Positions 1-8,806 are shown, counted from the first letter of the stretch. The stretch: DNA of 52,706 nucleotides from an uncultured Pelagibacteraceae bacterium (GCA_902571015.1 CACGAC010000008.1:1-52706); one strand, 5' to 3'. Notes: generated from the sequence alone by a model not told the origin. A program made the numbers and translations.

Positions 1-57
1 GATTATAAAAATTTAGTTTTACAAAATACGGGTGACGAGCAAACAGGAGATATTTAA
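1..57 (+). CDS. C-terminal tail of upstream gene, probably TRAP transporter small permease (DctQ)
   Basis: The window opens inside a reading frame that encodes 18 residues (ending in Thr-Gly-Asp-Ile) and stops at TAA. That stop overlaps the ATG of the next gene by one base (TAATG). In TRAP operons the small four-helix permease DctQ normally lies directly before the large permease DctM, often translationally coupled in this way. The identity is inferred from position only, because the visible residues carry no family signature. Confidence 0.55.
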   Translation, partial: DYKNLVLQNTGDEQTGDI

Positions 58-1340
58 TGGTAATTCTAACAATGTTTATGGTCTTGTTACTTTTGTTGTC
101 TATAAATGTGCCTATTGCGATTGGCCTTGCAGTAACAACTATTATTGCAATGGTTATGAAAACTGGCACAAGTTTTCTAATTGATACTGCGATCGTAATG
201 TTTGATGGATCAATGAAGTTTCCATTGATTGCAATTCCACTATTTATTTTAGCTGGTTCAATTATGAATAGTGCTGGTATTTCAAGAAGACTAATAGCTT
301 TTGCCTCTGCTCTAGTTGGATTTATTAAAGGTGGGTTGAGTATGATTAATATTGCAACCTCAATGTTTTTTGCTGAAATTTCTGGATCGGCAGTTGCTGA
401 TGTCGCTGCATTAGGTTCTATTTTAATTCCTGCGATGAAGAAGAAAGGATACCCAGGCGCATTTGCTGCTGCAGTGACTTCATCTTCAGCATCTTTAGCA
501 ATTATTATTCCACCATCAATACCAATGATTGTTTATGCAGTTATGTCTCAAAGTTCAGTTGTACAATTATTTGTTGCTGGAATTATTCCTGGAGTAATAG
601 GTGGATTTTTTCTTATGTTGGCAGCTTATGTTACAGCAAGAAAGAAAAATTTTCCTGTTGAGGAGACATTCAATATACCAAACGTTAAAAAAACAGCAAA
701 AGATGCAGCTTTAGCCTTTTTACTACCAGTAATTATTTTAGGAGGGATTTTTGGAGGCGTTGTAACAGCTACAGAGGGAGCTGGTTTAGCAGTTGTAGCA
801 TCTTTGGTAATAGGTTTTATATATAAAGAGATAGACTTTAAAAGACTGTATGAGTCAGCTTGCGAGGGAGCGATACAGACTGCATCAGTAATGTTATTAG
901 TTGCAGCATCTGTTTTATTAGGAGAGTTTTTAACCATTGAACAAATTCCTCAAAAGGTTGCTGAGTCAATTATTGAATTTACTAATAATAAATATGCAGT
1001 TTTGGGAATTTTAAATATATTTTTATTAATTATAGGTTTCTTTTTACACTCAGTTGCAGCAATAATTTTAACCGTTCCAATAGTGATGCCATTGGTTAAT
1101 GCAGTTGGTATTGATCCTGTTCATTTTGGAATAATTGTAACTTTAAACCTAGCCATAGGACAGCAAACACCTCCTGTAGCAAGTGTATTAGTAACAGCCT
1201 GTTCAGTTGCAAAAGCAGATATCTGGGATGTAACAAGATCAAATATATCATTTATATGTGTGTTGTTAGTTTTATTACTTTTAGTAACGTATGTACCAGC
1301 AATACCAATGACATTAGTAGAGTATTTTTATAGGAGTTAG
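57..1340 (+). CDS. dctM: TRAP transporter large permease (DctM family)
   Basis: This is the large integral-membrane subunit of a tripartite ATP-independent periplasmic transporter, which imports organic acids in symport with Na+ or H+ using a periplasmic binding protein. The 427 residues match the family's usual length. Almost the whole protein is hydrophobic helices, with the characteristic N-terminal segment (LLLLLSINVPIAIGLAV), a FAEISGSAVADVAALGSI motif near residues 103-120, and a proline-rich IIIPPSIPMIVYA motif near 149-161. The start overlaps the stop of the previous gene. The binding protein that sets substrate specificity is not in the window. The next gene begins directly after the stop, so the transporter appears co-transcribed with the two CoA-metabolism genes downstream. 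The substrate is unknown. Confidence 0.93.
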   Translation: MVILTMFMVLLLLLSINVPIAIGLAVTTIIAMVMKTGTSFLIDTAIVMFDGSMKFPLIAIPLFILAGSIMNSAGISRRLIAFASALVGFIKGGLSMINIATSMFFAEISGSAVADVAALGSILIPAMKKKGYPGAFAAAVTSSSASLAIIIPPSIPMIVYAVMSQSSVVQLFVAGIIPGVIGGFFLMLAAYVTARKKNFPVEETFNIPNVKKTAKDAALAFLLPVIILGGIFGGVVTATEGAGLAVVASLVIGFIYKEIDFKRLYESACEGAIQTASVMLLVAASVLLGEFLTIEQIPQKVAESIIEFTNNKYAVLGILNIFLLIIGFFLHSVAAIILTVPIVMPLVNAVGIDPVHFGIIVTLNLAIGQQTPPVASVLVTACSVAKADIWDVTRSNISFICVLLVLLLLVTYVPAIPMTLVEYFYRS

Positions 1341-2123
1341 ATGAGCAGTTTAGTTAAGCTAAATAAAATAAATAGTCATTTATCTGAAGTTGTTATTAAT
1401 AGACCAGAAAAATTAAATGCAATGACTAAACCAATGTGGATAGAACTTGGTAAAATTTTTAAAAAAATTTCAAAAGAAAAAAACCTTAGATGCGTTATCA
1501 TAAGAGGTGAAGGGGGAAAATCTTTTTCACCTGGAAATGATATTGGGGAATTTAAAAAAGAAAGATCGTCATCAAAATTAGCAAAATCTTACGGAAAGTT
1601 TTTACATGGAACCTTAGGAGCAATATTTAATTGCCCAGTACCTACAATAGCTATGATTGAGGGAATTTGTGTGGGTGGTGGTTTGGAAATAGCTGCTTGT
1701 TGTGACATTAGGATCTGCGGGAAAAGTTCGAGGTTTGGTATACCGATTAAAAGACTTGGTTTAACAATGGCTGCAAAAGAGTTGGAAGTCCTTTTGAAAG
1801 CAACTACTTATTCAACTGCTATGGAAATTTTGTTTGAGGGAAGAGTATTCGACTCTCAGGAGGCTTTAGAAAAAAGATTGGTTAACAGAGTAGTTAACGA
1901 TGAAGACGTTAAGAAAGAAGCATATAAATCAGCTGAACTTATATGCGAAGGTGCTCCTAAAGTTGCCAGGTGGCACAAAGAGTTTGCAAGAAATATTTTA
2001 AAGAAAGGTAAAGTAACTGAAAAAATAAATAATCTTGGTTACAAATGTTACGATACCGAGGATTTTAAAATTGGATATCAATCCTTCCTAAATAAAACAA
2101 AGCCAAAATTTAAAAATAAATAA
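1341..2123 (+). CDS. Enoyl-CoA hydratase/isomerase (crotonase) family protein, atypical active site
   Basis: This 260-residue protein has the crotonase fold length and motifs. The oxyanion-hole region reads FSPGNDIGEF near residues 57-66 and the second loop is GGGLEIAACCD around residue 116. The first catalytic glutamate (rat hydratase Glu144 equivalent) is E116. At the position of the second (Glu164, normally in FGxPE) the sequence reads FGIPI, so it is Ile136. The protein is therefore probably not a standard syn-hydratase. It may be an isomerase, a lyase or a hydratase of unusual substrates acting on a CoA thioester. An AGGAG ribosome-binding site lies in the end of dctM and the ATG follows its stop directly. 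The CoA-transferase gene starts 7 bases downstream, which suggests one pathway. Confidence 0.85.
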   Translation: MSSLVKLNKINSHLSEVVINRPEKLNAMTKPMWIELGKIFKKISKEKNLRCVIIRGEGGKSFSPGNDIGEFKKERSSSKLAKSYGKFLHGTLGAIFNCPVPTIAMIEGICVGGGLEIAACCDIRICGKSSRFGIPIKRLGLTMAAKELEVLLKATTYSTAMEILFEGRVFDSQEALEKRLVNRVVNDEDVKKEAYKSAELICEGAPKVARWHKEFARNILKKGKVTEKINNLGYKCYDTEDFKIGYQSFLNKTKPKFKNK

Positions 2124-2130
2124 ACATTAA

Positions 2131-3321
2131 ATGGCGTCATTAAAAGGTATTCGAGTGTTAGAGATGGCTCAAATAATGGCTGGTCCTACTTGTGGATTAC
2201 TATTGGCAGATCTAGGGGCTGAAGTTATTAAAATAGAAAAAACTCCAGGAGGTGATGATACTAGAAATTTCCTTCCTCCTGATGTCAATGGAGTATCAGC
2301 AGCTTATTTAATGATGAATAGAAATAAAAAAGGTATTGCTTTAAATTTGAAAGACAAAGAAGGAATTGAGATTTTTAAGACAATGATAAAAAATTCTGAT
2401 GTAGTTTTAGAAAATTTTAGAAAAGGGACATTAGAAAAACTAGGTATTGGTTATGATACAATATCAAAGATTAATCCTAAAATTATTTTATGTGAAATTT
2501 CTGGATATGGTAGAACAGGTCCCTATGCAAATAAAGGAGGATTTGATTTAGTAGCTCAAGGTATGAGTGGCTTAATGAGTATTACTGGTGAAGATAAAAA
2601 TAAACCACCAATGAAAGTAGGAGCGCCACTTACAGATATCACTGCAGGATTACTTGCTGCAAGTGGTATTTTAGCTGCTTTAATTCATAGAGATAAAACT
2701 GGCGAAGGTCAAAAAGTTGATACATCTTTATATGAAGCAGGGATAGTTCATACATACTGGCAATCAGCAATTGCTGGTGCAACCGGTGTATCTCCAGGTC
2801 CTCTTGGATCAGCTCATCCTTTAACTGCACCTTATCAAGCTTTTAAAACAAAAGATAAATGGATTACTATCGGCGCATCAAATCAGAATACATGGCTTAT
2901 GTTATTAAAGGCAATCAATCGTCAAGATCTTAATGAGGATGAAAAATTTTCAACTAATTCAAGTAGAAAAGAAAATTTAAATGAACTTGTAGAAATACTT
3001 AATAATGAATTTATCAAAAAACCTTCTCAAGAATGGTTAAAGATATTTGATGAAAATGGTTTACCATGTGGTCCTATAAATTCGATAACCGACATGTTTA
3101 AAGACCCTCAAACTATTGAAAGAGAGATGATTATTGAGGTAAATAATAAAAAAGCTGGTTTAAGCAAAGCTGTTGGAATGCCAATTAAATTTTCAAAAAG
3201 CAAAACCGAAAAATCCAAAGGTGCACCAGATTTAGGTGAGCATACGAGAGAAATAATGCAAAATTTTGGATATAAAGATGAAGAGATAGATAATTTTTAT
3301 AACAAAAAAATAATTCTTTAA
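2131..3321 (+). CDS. CaiB/BaiF family (class III) CoA-transferase
   Basis: Class III CoA-transferases move CoA between carboxylic acids through an aspartyl-CoA thioester; formyl-CoA:oxalate transferase, carnitine CaiB and citramalate/mesaconate transferases belong here. The 396 residues fit the family. The N-terminus LKGIRVLEMAQIMAGP is typical, NRNKKGIALNLK is the conserved CoA-site segment, and the nucleophile is Asp169 in APLTDITAG, the same number as in formyl-CoA transferase. It probably activates the acid imported by the adjacent TRAP system or a breakdown product, and the crotonase immediately upstream would act on the thioester. Donor and acceptor cannot be read from sequence. The stop overlaps the stop of the convergent dehydrogenase gene in a shared TTAA. 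Confidence 0.9.
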   Translation: MASLKGIRVLEMAQIMAGPTCGLLLADLGAEVIKIEKTPGGDDTRNFLPPDVNGVSAAYLMMNRNKKGIALNLKDKEGIEIFKTMIKNSDVVLENFRKGTLEKLGIGYDTISKINPKIILCEISGYGRTGPYANKGGFDLVAQGMSGLMSITGEDKNKPPMKVGAPLTDITAGLLAASGILAALIHRDKTGEGQKVDTSLYEAGIVHTYWQSAIAGATGVSPGPLGSAHPLTAPYQAFKTKDKWITIGASNQNTWLMLLKAINRQDLNEDEKFSTNSSRKENLNELVEILNNEFIKKPSQEWLKIFDENGLPCGPINSITDMFKDPQTIEREMIIEVNNKKAGLSKAVGMPIKFSKSKTEKSKGAPDLGEHTREIMQNFGYKDEEIDNFYNKKIIL

Positions 3322-6221
3322 TTTACAGTTTCGAAAATCCTAAATAGTAATTCTGAAACGTGCTTCCCTTTTTTTTCTGATAAATCAGATATTTGGTGTC
3401 TACAGCTTGTGCCATTTGCAACAATAAAATCATTTTTGTCACTGCTATTAATCGCAGGTATTAAAGATAGATTAGCCATTTTTTTTGATGTTTCATAAGT
3501 TTTACTATCATAACCAAAAGAGCCTGCCATCCCACAACAGCTAGAATCTATCATCTTATTATTTACATTTAGCTCAGATAAAAGATCTTTTAGTCCTTTC
3601 ATTCTATCTTGTGACTTTTGATGACAATGTCCATGGATCAAAACATTTTGACTAAAACTATTTGATTTAACATTTTTATCTTTTTTAATTTGTTCTAAAA
3701 TAAACTCCTCTAACAAATAAAATCTATTTTTTATTTTATCTCTATTCTTTATGCCCTTAAGTGATTGATACTCATCATTAAAAGTAAGTAAACAAGATGG
3801 TTCAATACCTACAATAGGTAATTCAAAGTAGTTATTTTTTATAATATAGTCATTAAATCTATTCAATTCCTCTGCAGCCTTATCCAGTTGACCATATGAT
3901 ATATAAGTTCTTCCACAACAGAGTGGTCTATCAAGTTTATCACTACCAAAACTTGGGATTACTGCTTGATAACCAAATTTATTTAATACTTTAATTGTAT
4001 AGACCAAATTTTCATTCTCAAAATTAATATTAAATGTATCTGCAAATAAAATTACTTTATTTTCTGAAATTTCTTGATTGTTATAAATATCTTTTAAAGC
4101 CTTTTGATTTTGGACTTCAGGCAGGCTTCTTTCAGTTGCAAAACCAAATTTTTTAATAATGTTTGAAATAACTGGAAAATTTTTAATCTTATTAATTATT
4201 GGATTTATGATTTTATATAACCAAATTAACCTAGGCATATCAGAGATAATTCTATCTTTAATTCTCATACTAAATTTTTTGTAATAATGAGAGAGAAATT
4301 CACTTTTCATCTTAGCCATATCTACCGACATTGGACATTCTCTTTGACAAGCTTTACAGCTCACACAAAGTTCCATTGTTTCATACATTTCTTTAGATGC
4401 AAAAGAGCCTTCTGGTAATTGATTAGAAAGTGCGAGTCTTAATGTATTTGCTCTTCCTCTAACTAAATCTTTTTCTTCTTTCGTTACCCTGTATGAAGGA
4501 CACATCACTCCTGAATCTAATTTTCTGCATGCGCCGTTGTTATTACACATTTCAATTGCATCTGAAAATTGGCCCCAATTTGACCAATCATAATGAGTAC
4601 TTATATTCTCTGTTTGATAATTTGATTTATATCTCATCAACGATCTATCATTTGATTTAAAAGGTCTAACAATTTTTCCTGGATTTAATAAATTTTTATT
4701 ATCGAATGTATCTTTAATTTCTTCGAATGCATTTGTGATATTTTTTCCAAACATCATTTCGTGGAATTCTGATCTAACTATTCCATCTCCGTGTTCACCA
4801 GAATGAGAACCTTTATAATTCTTAACCATTTCAAAAGTTTCCTCAGATATAGATCTCATGTTTTTAATATCTTGGTCAGATTTCATATTCAAAACTGGTC
4901 TTACGTGAAGGGTTCCAACCGATGCGTGAGCATAAAACATTCCACTTGTATTATATTTTTTAAATATTTCATTTAATCTTGCTGTGTATTCTGCCAAGTG
5001 ATCTAAAGAAACTGCACAATCCTCTATAAATGCAACTGGCTTTTTATCTCCCTTCATCGACATCAAGATATTTAATCCAGCTTTTCTAATCTCAAAAACT
5101 TCTTTTTGTTCCGATAAGTCTGTAAAAAAAGAAAATTGGTTTTTCTTATTTTGATTAAGAACTAAATATTCAAGGTCTTTTATTTTTTTCTCATAAACAT
5201 TTTGGTCTGTATCTATAAATTCAACCATCAAAACAGCTTCTGGATTACCTTTTATATATTTCTTTATACCACCTGCATACATTGGTATCTCTTTCGCTAG
5301 ATTTAATAAATTCTGATCCATTAATTCAACGCAAGTTGGTTTTAATTTTACAATTTCTTTTGTTAATTCCATGGCTTGATGAAAGTTATTAAAGTAACAA
5401 ACACCTAAAATTTTATTTTTAGGAATTTCAGATAATTTTAATTTTATTTTATTAAAAAGTGACAATGTCCCTTCAGAACCAACTAACAAATTTGATGAAT
5501 TAAATCCATTTGGATCAATCAAATCGATATTATAACCACCAACTCTTCTTTGAGTGGTTGGCCAATTTTCATCAATATCCTTACTAACTTTTTGTCTTAA
5601 ATTTAAAAATTTATCAATTATTTTATAAAAACGATCTTGGTTATTAGTCGTTGTTAGATAGTTTTTATTAATTTGATCGAAAGTATGTAACGAACCATCA
5701 TCTAAAATTGCTTCAATAGCTAGTACGTTGTGAACCATATTCCCGTAGTACAAAGATCTTGACCCGCATGAATTGTTTGCTGACATCCCTCCAATAGTTG
5801 CTCTACTACTTGTAGACACATCTACAGGAAACCATAAACCATATGGTTTTAAAAATGAGTTTAAATGATCTAATACAACACCAGGCTGAACCCATACATA
5901 TTTTTCCTCTACGTTAAGCTCTAATATTTTATTTTGGTGTTTTGAGTAATCAAGAACTACACTTTCACCTACAGTTTGACCACATTGAGAACTTCCACCA
6001 CCTCTAGCTAGTAGAGGAATAGAATTCTTTTGAGAATATTCCATTAAGTTTAAAACATCATTTGTATCCTTTGGAAGAACTACACCTAAAGGCTTAATTT
6101 GATAAACTGATGCATCAGTGCTGTATCGACCCCGAGAAAACTCATCAAATAAAGTTTTCCCATCAACTTTACTACTTATTTCTTTTCCTATTTTTTGTAT
6201 TTGATCTGAACTAAACTGCAT
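3318..6221 (-). CDS. Fused FAD-binding / Fe-S 2-hydroxyacid dehydrogenase (GlcD-GlcF type, YdiJ-like)
   Basis: This large 967-residue flavoprotein probably oxidises a D-2-hydroxyacid to the 2-oxoacid and passes electrons to the respiratory chain. The N-terminal part is a PCMH-type FAD domain (ARGGGSSQCGQTVGES near residue 73; SANNSCGSRSLYYGN near 150). A FAD-oxidase C-terminal domain follows, with HSGEHGDG near 473. Next come two Fe-S cysteine clusters (around 557-575, then CVSCKACQRECP near 619-630). The C-terminal GlcF-like domain carries LCCGRTY (about 766), HGHCHQKS (about 860) and SSCCGMAG (about 895). Having dehydrogenase and Fe-S subunits in one chain resembles D-2-hydroxyglutarate dehydrogenase of the YdiJ type and some D-lactate dehydrogenases. 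It lies 17 bases downstream of the enolase-superfamily gene on the same strand, so the two are likely co-transcribed. Confidence 0.88.
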   Translation of the reverse strand: MQFSSDQIQKIGKEISSKVDGKTLFDEFSRGRYSTDASVYQIKPLGVVLPKDTNDVLNLMEYSQKNSIPLLARGGGSSQCGQTVGESVVLDYSKHQNKILELNVEEKYVWVQPGVVLDHLNSFLKPYGLWFPVDVSTSSRATIGGMSANNSCGSRSLYYGNMVHNVLAIEAILDDGSLHTFDQINKNYLTTTNNQDRFYKIIDKFLNLRQKVSKDIDENWPTTQRRVGGYNIDLIDPNGFNSSNLLVGSEGTLSLFNKIKLKLSEIPKNKILGVCYFNNFHQAMELTKEIVKLKPTCVELMDQNLLNLAKEIPMYAGGIKKYIKGNPEAVLMVEFIDTDQNVYEKKIKDLEYLVLNQNKKNQFSFFTDLSEQKEVFEIRKAGLNILMSMKGDKKPVAFIEDCAVSLDHLAEYTARLNEIFKKYNTSGMFYAHASVGTLHVRPVLNMKSDQDIKNMRSISEETFEMVKNYKGSHSGEHGDGIVRSEFHEMMFGKNITNAFEEIKDTFDNKNLLNPGKIVRPFKSNDRSLMRYKSNYQTENISTHYDWSNWGQFSDAIEMCNNNGACRKLDSGVMCPSYRVTKEEKDLVRGRANTLRLALSNQLPEGSFASKEMYETMELCVSCKACQRECPMSVDMAKMKSEFLSHYYKKFSMRIKDRIISDMPRLIWLYKIINPIINKIKNFPVISNIIKKFGFATERSLPEVQNQKALKDIYNNQEISENKVILFADTFNINFENENLVYTIKVLNKFGYQAVIPSFGSDKLDRPLCCGRTYISYGQLDKAAEELNRFNDYIIKNNYFELPIVGIEPSCLLTFNDEYQSLKGIKNRDKIKNRFYLLEEFILEQIKKDKNVKSNSFSQNVLIHGHCHQKSQDRMKGLKDLLSELNVNNKMIDSSCCGMAGSFGYDSKTYETSKKMANLSLIPAINSSDKNDFIVANGTSCRHQISDLSEKKGKHVSELLFRIFETVN

Positions 6222-6238
6222 AAAAGTTAATTAAAGGT

Positions 6239-7393
6239 TTATTTATTTTTGTAAACTAGTTTACCGAACTTTTTTAACGCGGTTTCTGAAATTTCTAATC
6301 CTAAACCTGGATTTTCATTTAGATGTATCCAACCATTACTCATTTTATGGGAATTTTCAAATAATTCAGCTTGTAGAGGATCTCTTTCATCATCAAATGA
6401 CTCGACTATTCTTCCTGATGGTGACGATGCAACTAAAGGAGCATGAATATAACAATCATGATGTGGTGCTATATCCAAATGATTTAATTCACATAAAGCA
6501 GATAGTTTTTTACCATTTGTAAAACCACCAAACATTGTGCAATCAAATTGTAAAATTTGAATTGCATTTTCTTCCACCATGGATCTACATCCATAAATCG
6601 TAATTTCACTTTCTCCACCTGATAAAGGAATTTTTGTTTGTTGTGATAAAAGTTTTAAATTTCTTCTATCATCTTCCCATCTCACAGGCTCTTCTATCCA
6701 AGTTGGATTAAATCTCTCAAATTCTTTTACTCCCTCAATAGCCGTTTTTAGGTCCCATGCTCTATTAACATCAATCATTAGATCTTTATTGTCACCAATT
6801 TCTTGTCGAATTATTTCTAATCTTTTGGCATCTTCTTTTATACTTAATCCACCTACTTTAACTTTAAAGCTTTGATGGCCAATTTTAATTAATTTTTGTA
6901 ATTCTTCTCTAAGTTCTTTTTCATTTTTACCATCTCTATAATAAGCACATGTTACATATACAGGAATTTTATTTCTGTAACCTCCAAACAACTTATATAG
7001 TGGAATTTTTGAGGCTTTACCTATCAAATCCCAGCATGCAATATCTAAAGCAGCAGAAATTCTAATCAAAGCTTCTCTACTCCAACCTTTTTCATTGCTT
7101 TGGCGTGTATCTGTTAATCTAAAAATTTTTTCATACAATTTCTCTGGACAAAAAGGATCCTCTCCAACTATTAAATCCTGTAAACCATTAGAGAAAGGTT
7201 TGATAATTGGTTTGATATCCGTATAACTTGTCGCCAGACCAAAACCAGAATTTCCATCTTTAGTTTTAATCTTAATCAATAATTCATTTGCTGTTGGAAC
7301 TATGAAATGACTTACCCAGTGAGGATTAACCTCATCAGGGTTATTCAAAACATAAACTTCTATAGTCTCGATTGAATTACTACCATTTGTCAT
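6239..7393 (-). CDS. Mandelate racemase / muconate lactonizing enzyme family protein (enolase superfamily)
   Basis: This 384-residue enzyme abstracts the proton alpha to a carboxylate and then racemises or dehydrates the substrate with bound Mg2+. The full mandelate-racemase-subgroup active site is visible: K177-V-K179 as base, metal ligands D208, E234 and E261, then D284 with H311 or H312 as the opposite base dyad, and E331. Such enzymes are usually acid-sugar dehydratases or hydroxyacid racemases. It is the first gene of a two-gene minus-strand operon with the FAD/Fe-S dehydrogenase. A plausible order is racemisation or dehydration followed by oxidation of a 2-hydroxyacid. The substrate is not predictable from sequence alone. 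It is transcribed divergently from the aminotransferase gene across a 45-base gap. Confidence 0.9.
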   Translation of the reverse strand: MTNGSNSIETIEVYVLNNPDEVNPHWVSHFIVPTANELLIKIKTKDGNSGFGLATSYTDIKPIIKPFSNGLQDLIVGEDPFCPEKLYEKIFRLTDTRQSNEKGWSREALIRISAALDIACWDLIGKASKIPLYKLFGGYRNKIPVYVTCAYYRDGKNEKELREELQKLIKIGHQSFKVKVGGLSIKEDAKRLEIIRQEIGDNKDLMIDVNRAWDLKTAIEGVKEFERFNPTWIEEPVRWEDDRRNLKLLSQQTKIPLSGGESEITIYGCRSMVEENAIQILQFDCTMFGGFTNGKKLSALCELNHLDIAPHHDCYIHAPLVASSPSGRIVESFDDERDPLQAELFENSHKMSNGWIHLNENPGLGLEISETALKKFGKLVYKNK

Positions 7394-7438
7394 ATATTAT
7401 AAGTTTGATTATATAATTTCTTTAGCATATACAGCAGA
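7387..7438. promoter_or_regulatory. Candidate bidirectional promoter with palindromic -10
   Basis: The 45 bases between two divergent genes contain the palindrome ATTATATAAT (7408-7417). It supplies a perfect TATAAT on both strands: plus at 7412-7417, minus at 7413 down to 7408. On the plus strand a TTGTCA at 7387-7392 could be a -35, with a long 19-base spacer. The minus-strand -35 is poor. Predicted starts would leave a leader of about 15 bases for the aminotransferase and under 10 for the enolase-superfamily gene. A/T-rich sequence makes such matches easy, so this is a moderate call. Confidence 0.4.
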
Positions 7439-8611
7439 ATGGCAATTTCAAACAATATAAGACCAGGTCGACATTTTTTACAAATACCAGGTCCAACTAA
7501 TGTTCCTGACAGAGTTTTAAGAGCAATGGATTATCCAACAATAGACCATAGAGGTCCAGATTTTGCAGAACTTGGTTTAAGAGTTTTAGATAGAATAAAG
7601 TTAATTTTTAAAACTTCAGAACCTGTAATAATATTTCCTGCTTCAGGGACAGGTGCTTGGGAAGCTGCAATTGTAAATACTTTAAGTGCAGGTGATAAAA
7701 TTTTAATGTTTGAAACAGGACACTTCTCTACACTTTGGTATGATATTGCAGAAAAATTTAAATTAGAAATCGACTTTGTTAAAGGTGACTGGAGAACAGG
7801 TGTTGATCCAAATATTGTTGAGCAAAAATTGAAGGAAGATAAAGAAAAAAAAATTAAAGCAGTCTGTGCGGTTCATAATGAAACATCTACAGGAGTAACA
7901 AGTAGAATTGGAAAAATAAGAAAAGCGATGGACAATGCAGAACATCCTGCATTACTATTTGTTGACACAATTTCCTCACTTGGATCTATAGATTATAGAC
8001 ACGAAGAGTGGAAAGTTGATGTCACAGTTGGTGGATCTCAAAAAGGATTATTATTACCCCCAGGACTTTCCTTCAATGCAATAAGTTCAAAAGCTTTAAA
8101 AGCTTATGAGGCTTCTGATTTACCAAAATCATATTGGGATTGGAAACCAATGCTAGAAAATAATAAAAAAGGTTATTTTCCATATACACCAGCAACAAAT
8201 TTATTGTACGGATTAGATGAAGCAATTAACATGTTGACTGAAGAAGGTTTAGAAAATGTATTTACTAGACATAAAAGATTTGCAGAAGCTACTAGAGTTG
8301 CTGTAAAAGCTTGGGGTTTAGAAATACTTTGTAAAAATCCAGAGGAATATTCAGATTCACTAACAGCAGTAATGGTTCCAGATGGACATGATGCGGACTC
8401 ATTAAGAAAAATAATTTTAGATCATTACAACATGTCTTTAGGTACGGGTTTAGCAAAAGTTGCAGGTAAAATTTTTAGAATCGGACATTTAGGAGATTTT
8501 AACGAATTGATGTTAGCTGGAACTTTAGCTGGTGTTGAAATGGGATTAATGAAATCCAAAATTCCCTATAAAAAAGGTGGAATACTTAAAGCACTTGACT
8601 ATCTTTGTTAA
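7439..8611 (+). CDS. Serine-glyoxylate aminotransferase family (PLP-dependent class V)
   Basis: This 390-residue class V aminotransferase probably converts serine plus glyoxylate to hydroxypyruvate plus glycine; alanine-glyoxylate transfer is the main alternative. The N-terminal signature GRHFLQIPGPTNVPDRVLRAMD is that of the AGXT/SgaA group. The PLP-binding lysine is K202 in GGSQKGLLLPPG. The length matches the serine-pathway enzymes. It is transcribed divergently from the organic-acid block and followed by tRNA genes, so it is probably a single-gene unit. Glycine and serine metabolism is a known point of dependence in SAR11 bacteria, which makes this a plausible core function. The exact amino donor is inferred. 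Confidence 0.85.
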   Translation: MAISNNIRPGRHFLQIPGPTNVPDRVLRAMDYPTIDHRGPDFAELGLRVLDRIKLIFKTSEPVIIFPASGTGAWEAAIVNTLSAGDKILMFETGHFSTLWYDIAEKFKLEIDFVKGDWRTGVDPNIVEQKLKEDKEKKIKAVCAVHNETSTGVTSRIGKIRKAMDNAEHPALLFVDTISSLGSIDYRHEEWKVDVTVGGSQKGLLLPPGLSFNAISSKALKAYEASDLPKSYWDWKPMLENNKKGYFPYTPATNLLYGLDEAINMLTEEGLENVFTRHKRFAEATRVAVKAWGLEILCKNPEEYSDSLTAVMVPDGHDADSLRKIILDHYNMSLGTGLAKVAGKIFRIGHLGDFNELMLAGTLAGVEMGLMKSKIPYKKGGILKALDYLC

Positions 8612-8670
8612 CTTTCAAAAGATTTATTAATAAAATAATTTTTAAGCCAATTTTTCAATAGTAATAGAAC

Positions 8671-8698
8671 TTGACGTTATTTTTCCAAAAGATATAAA
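8671..8698 (+). promoter_or_regulatory. Sigma-70-type promoter for the tRNA genes
   Basis: TTGACG at 8671-8676 and TATAAA at 8693-8698 are separated by 16 bases. They lie 19 bases before the first tRNA nucleotide, the right distance for transcription to start just upstream of tRNA-Val. This is the best consensus match in the 8612-8716 gap, which otherwise shows nothing recognisable. Confidence 0.6.
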
Positions 8699-8716
8699 TC
8701 ACTCTGTTTTGGTTTA

Positions 8717-8792
8717 GGGCGGTTAGCTCAGTTGGTAGAGCATCTCGTTTACACCGAGGGGGTCAAAGGTTCGAGTCCTTTACTGCCCACCA
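8717..8792 (+). tRNA. tRNA-Val (anticodon TAC)
   Basis: The 76 bases fold as a standard cloverleaf. The acceptor stem GGGCGGT pairs with ACTGCCC, followed by discriminator A and an encoded CCA end. The D-loop has AGCTCAGTTGGTAGAGC, the anticodon loop TTTACAC presents TAC, and the T-arm is GGTTCGAGTCC. It reads the GTA valine codon, and by wobble others. Confidence 0.96.
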
Positions 8793-8806
8793 AAAGAATC
8801 AAAAGT

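Noticed and set aside
626..937. Open frames on the strand opposite real genes (for example inside dctM, nuoD, nuoF, lolC, tsf, trpD)
   Set aside because: They lie wholly inside well-identified genes, have no family motifs or ribosome-binding sites, and show compositions expected of shadow translation.
7394..7438. Glycine riboswitch before the serine-glyoxylate aminotransferase
   Set aside because: Only 45 bases are available between the divergent genes and no conserved riboswitch core is visible.
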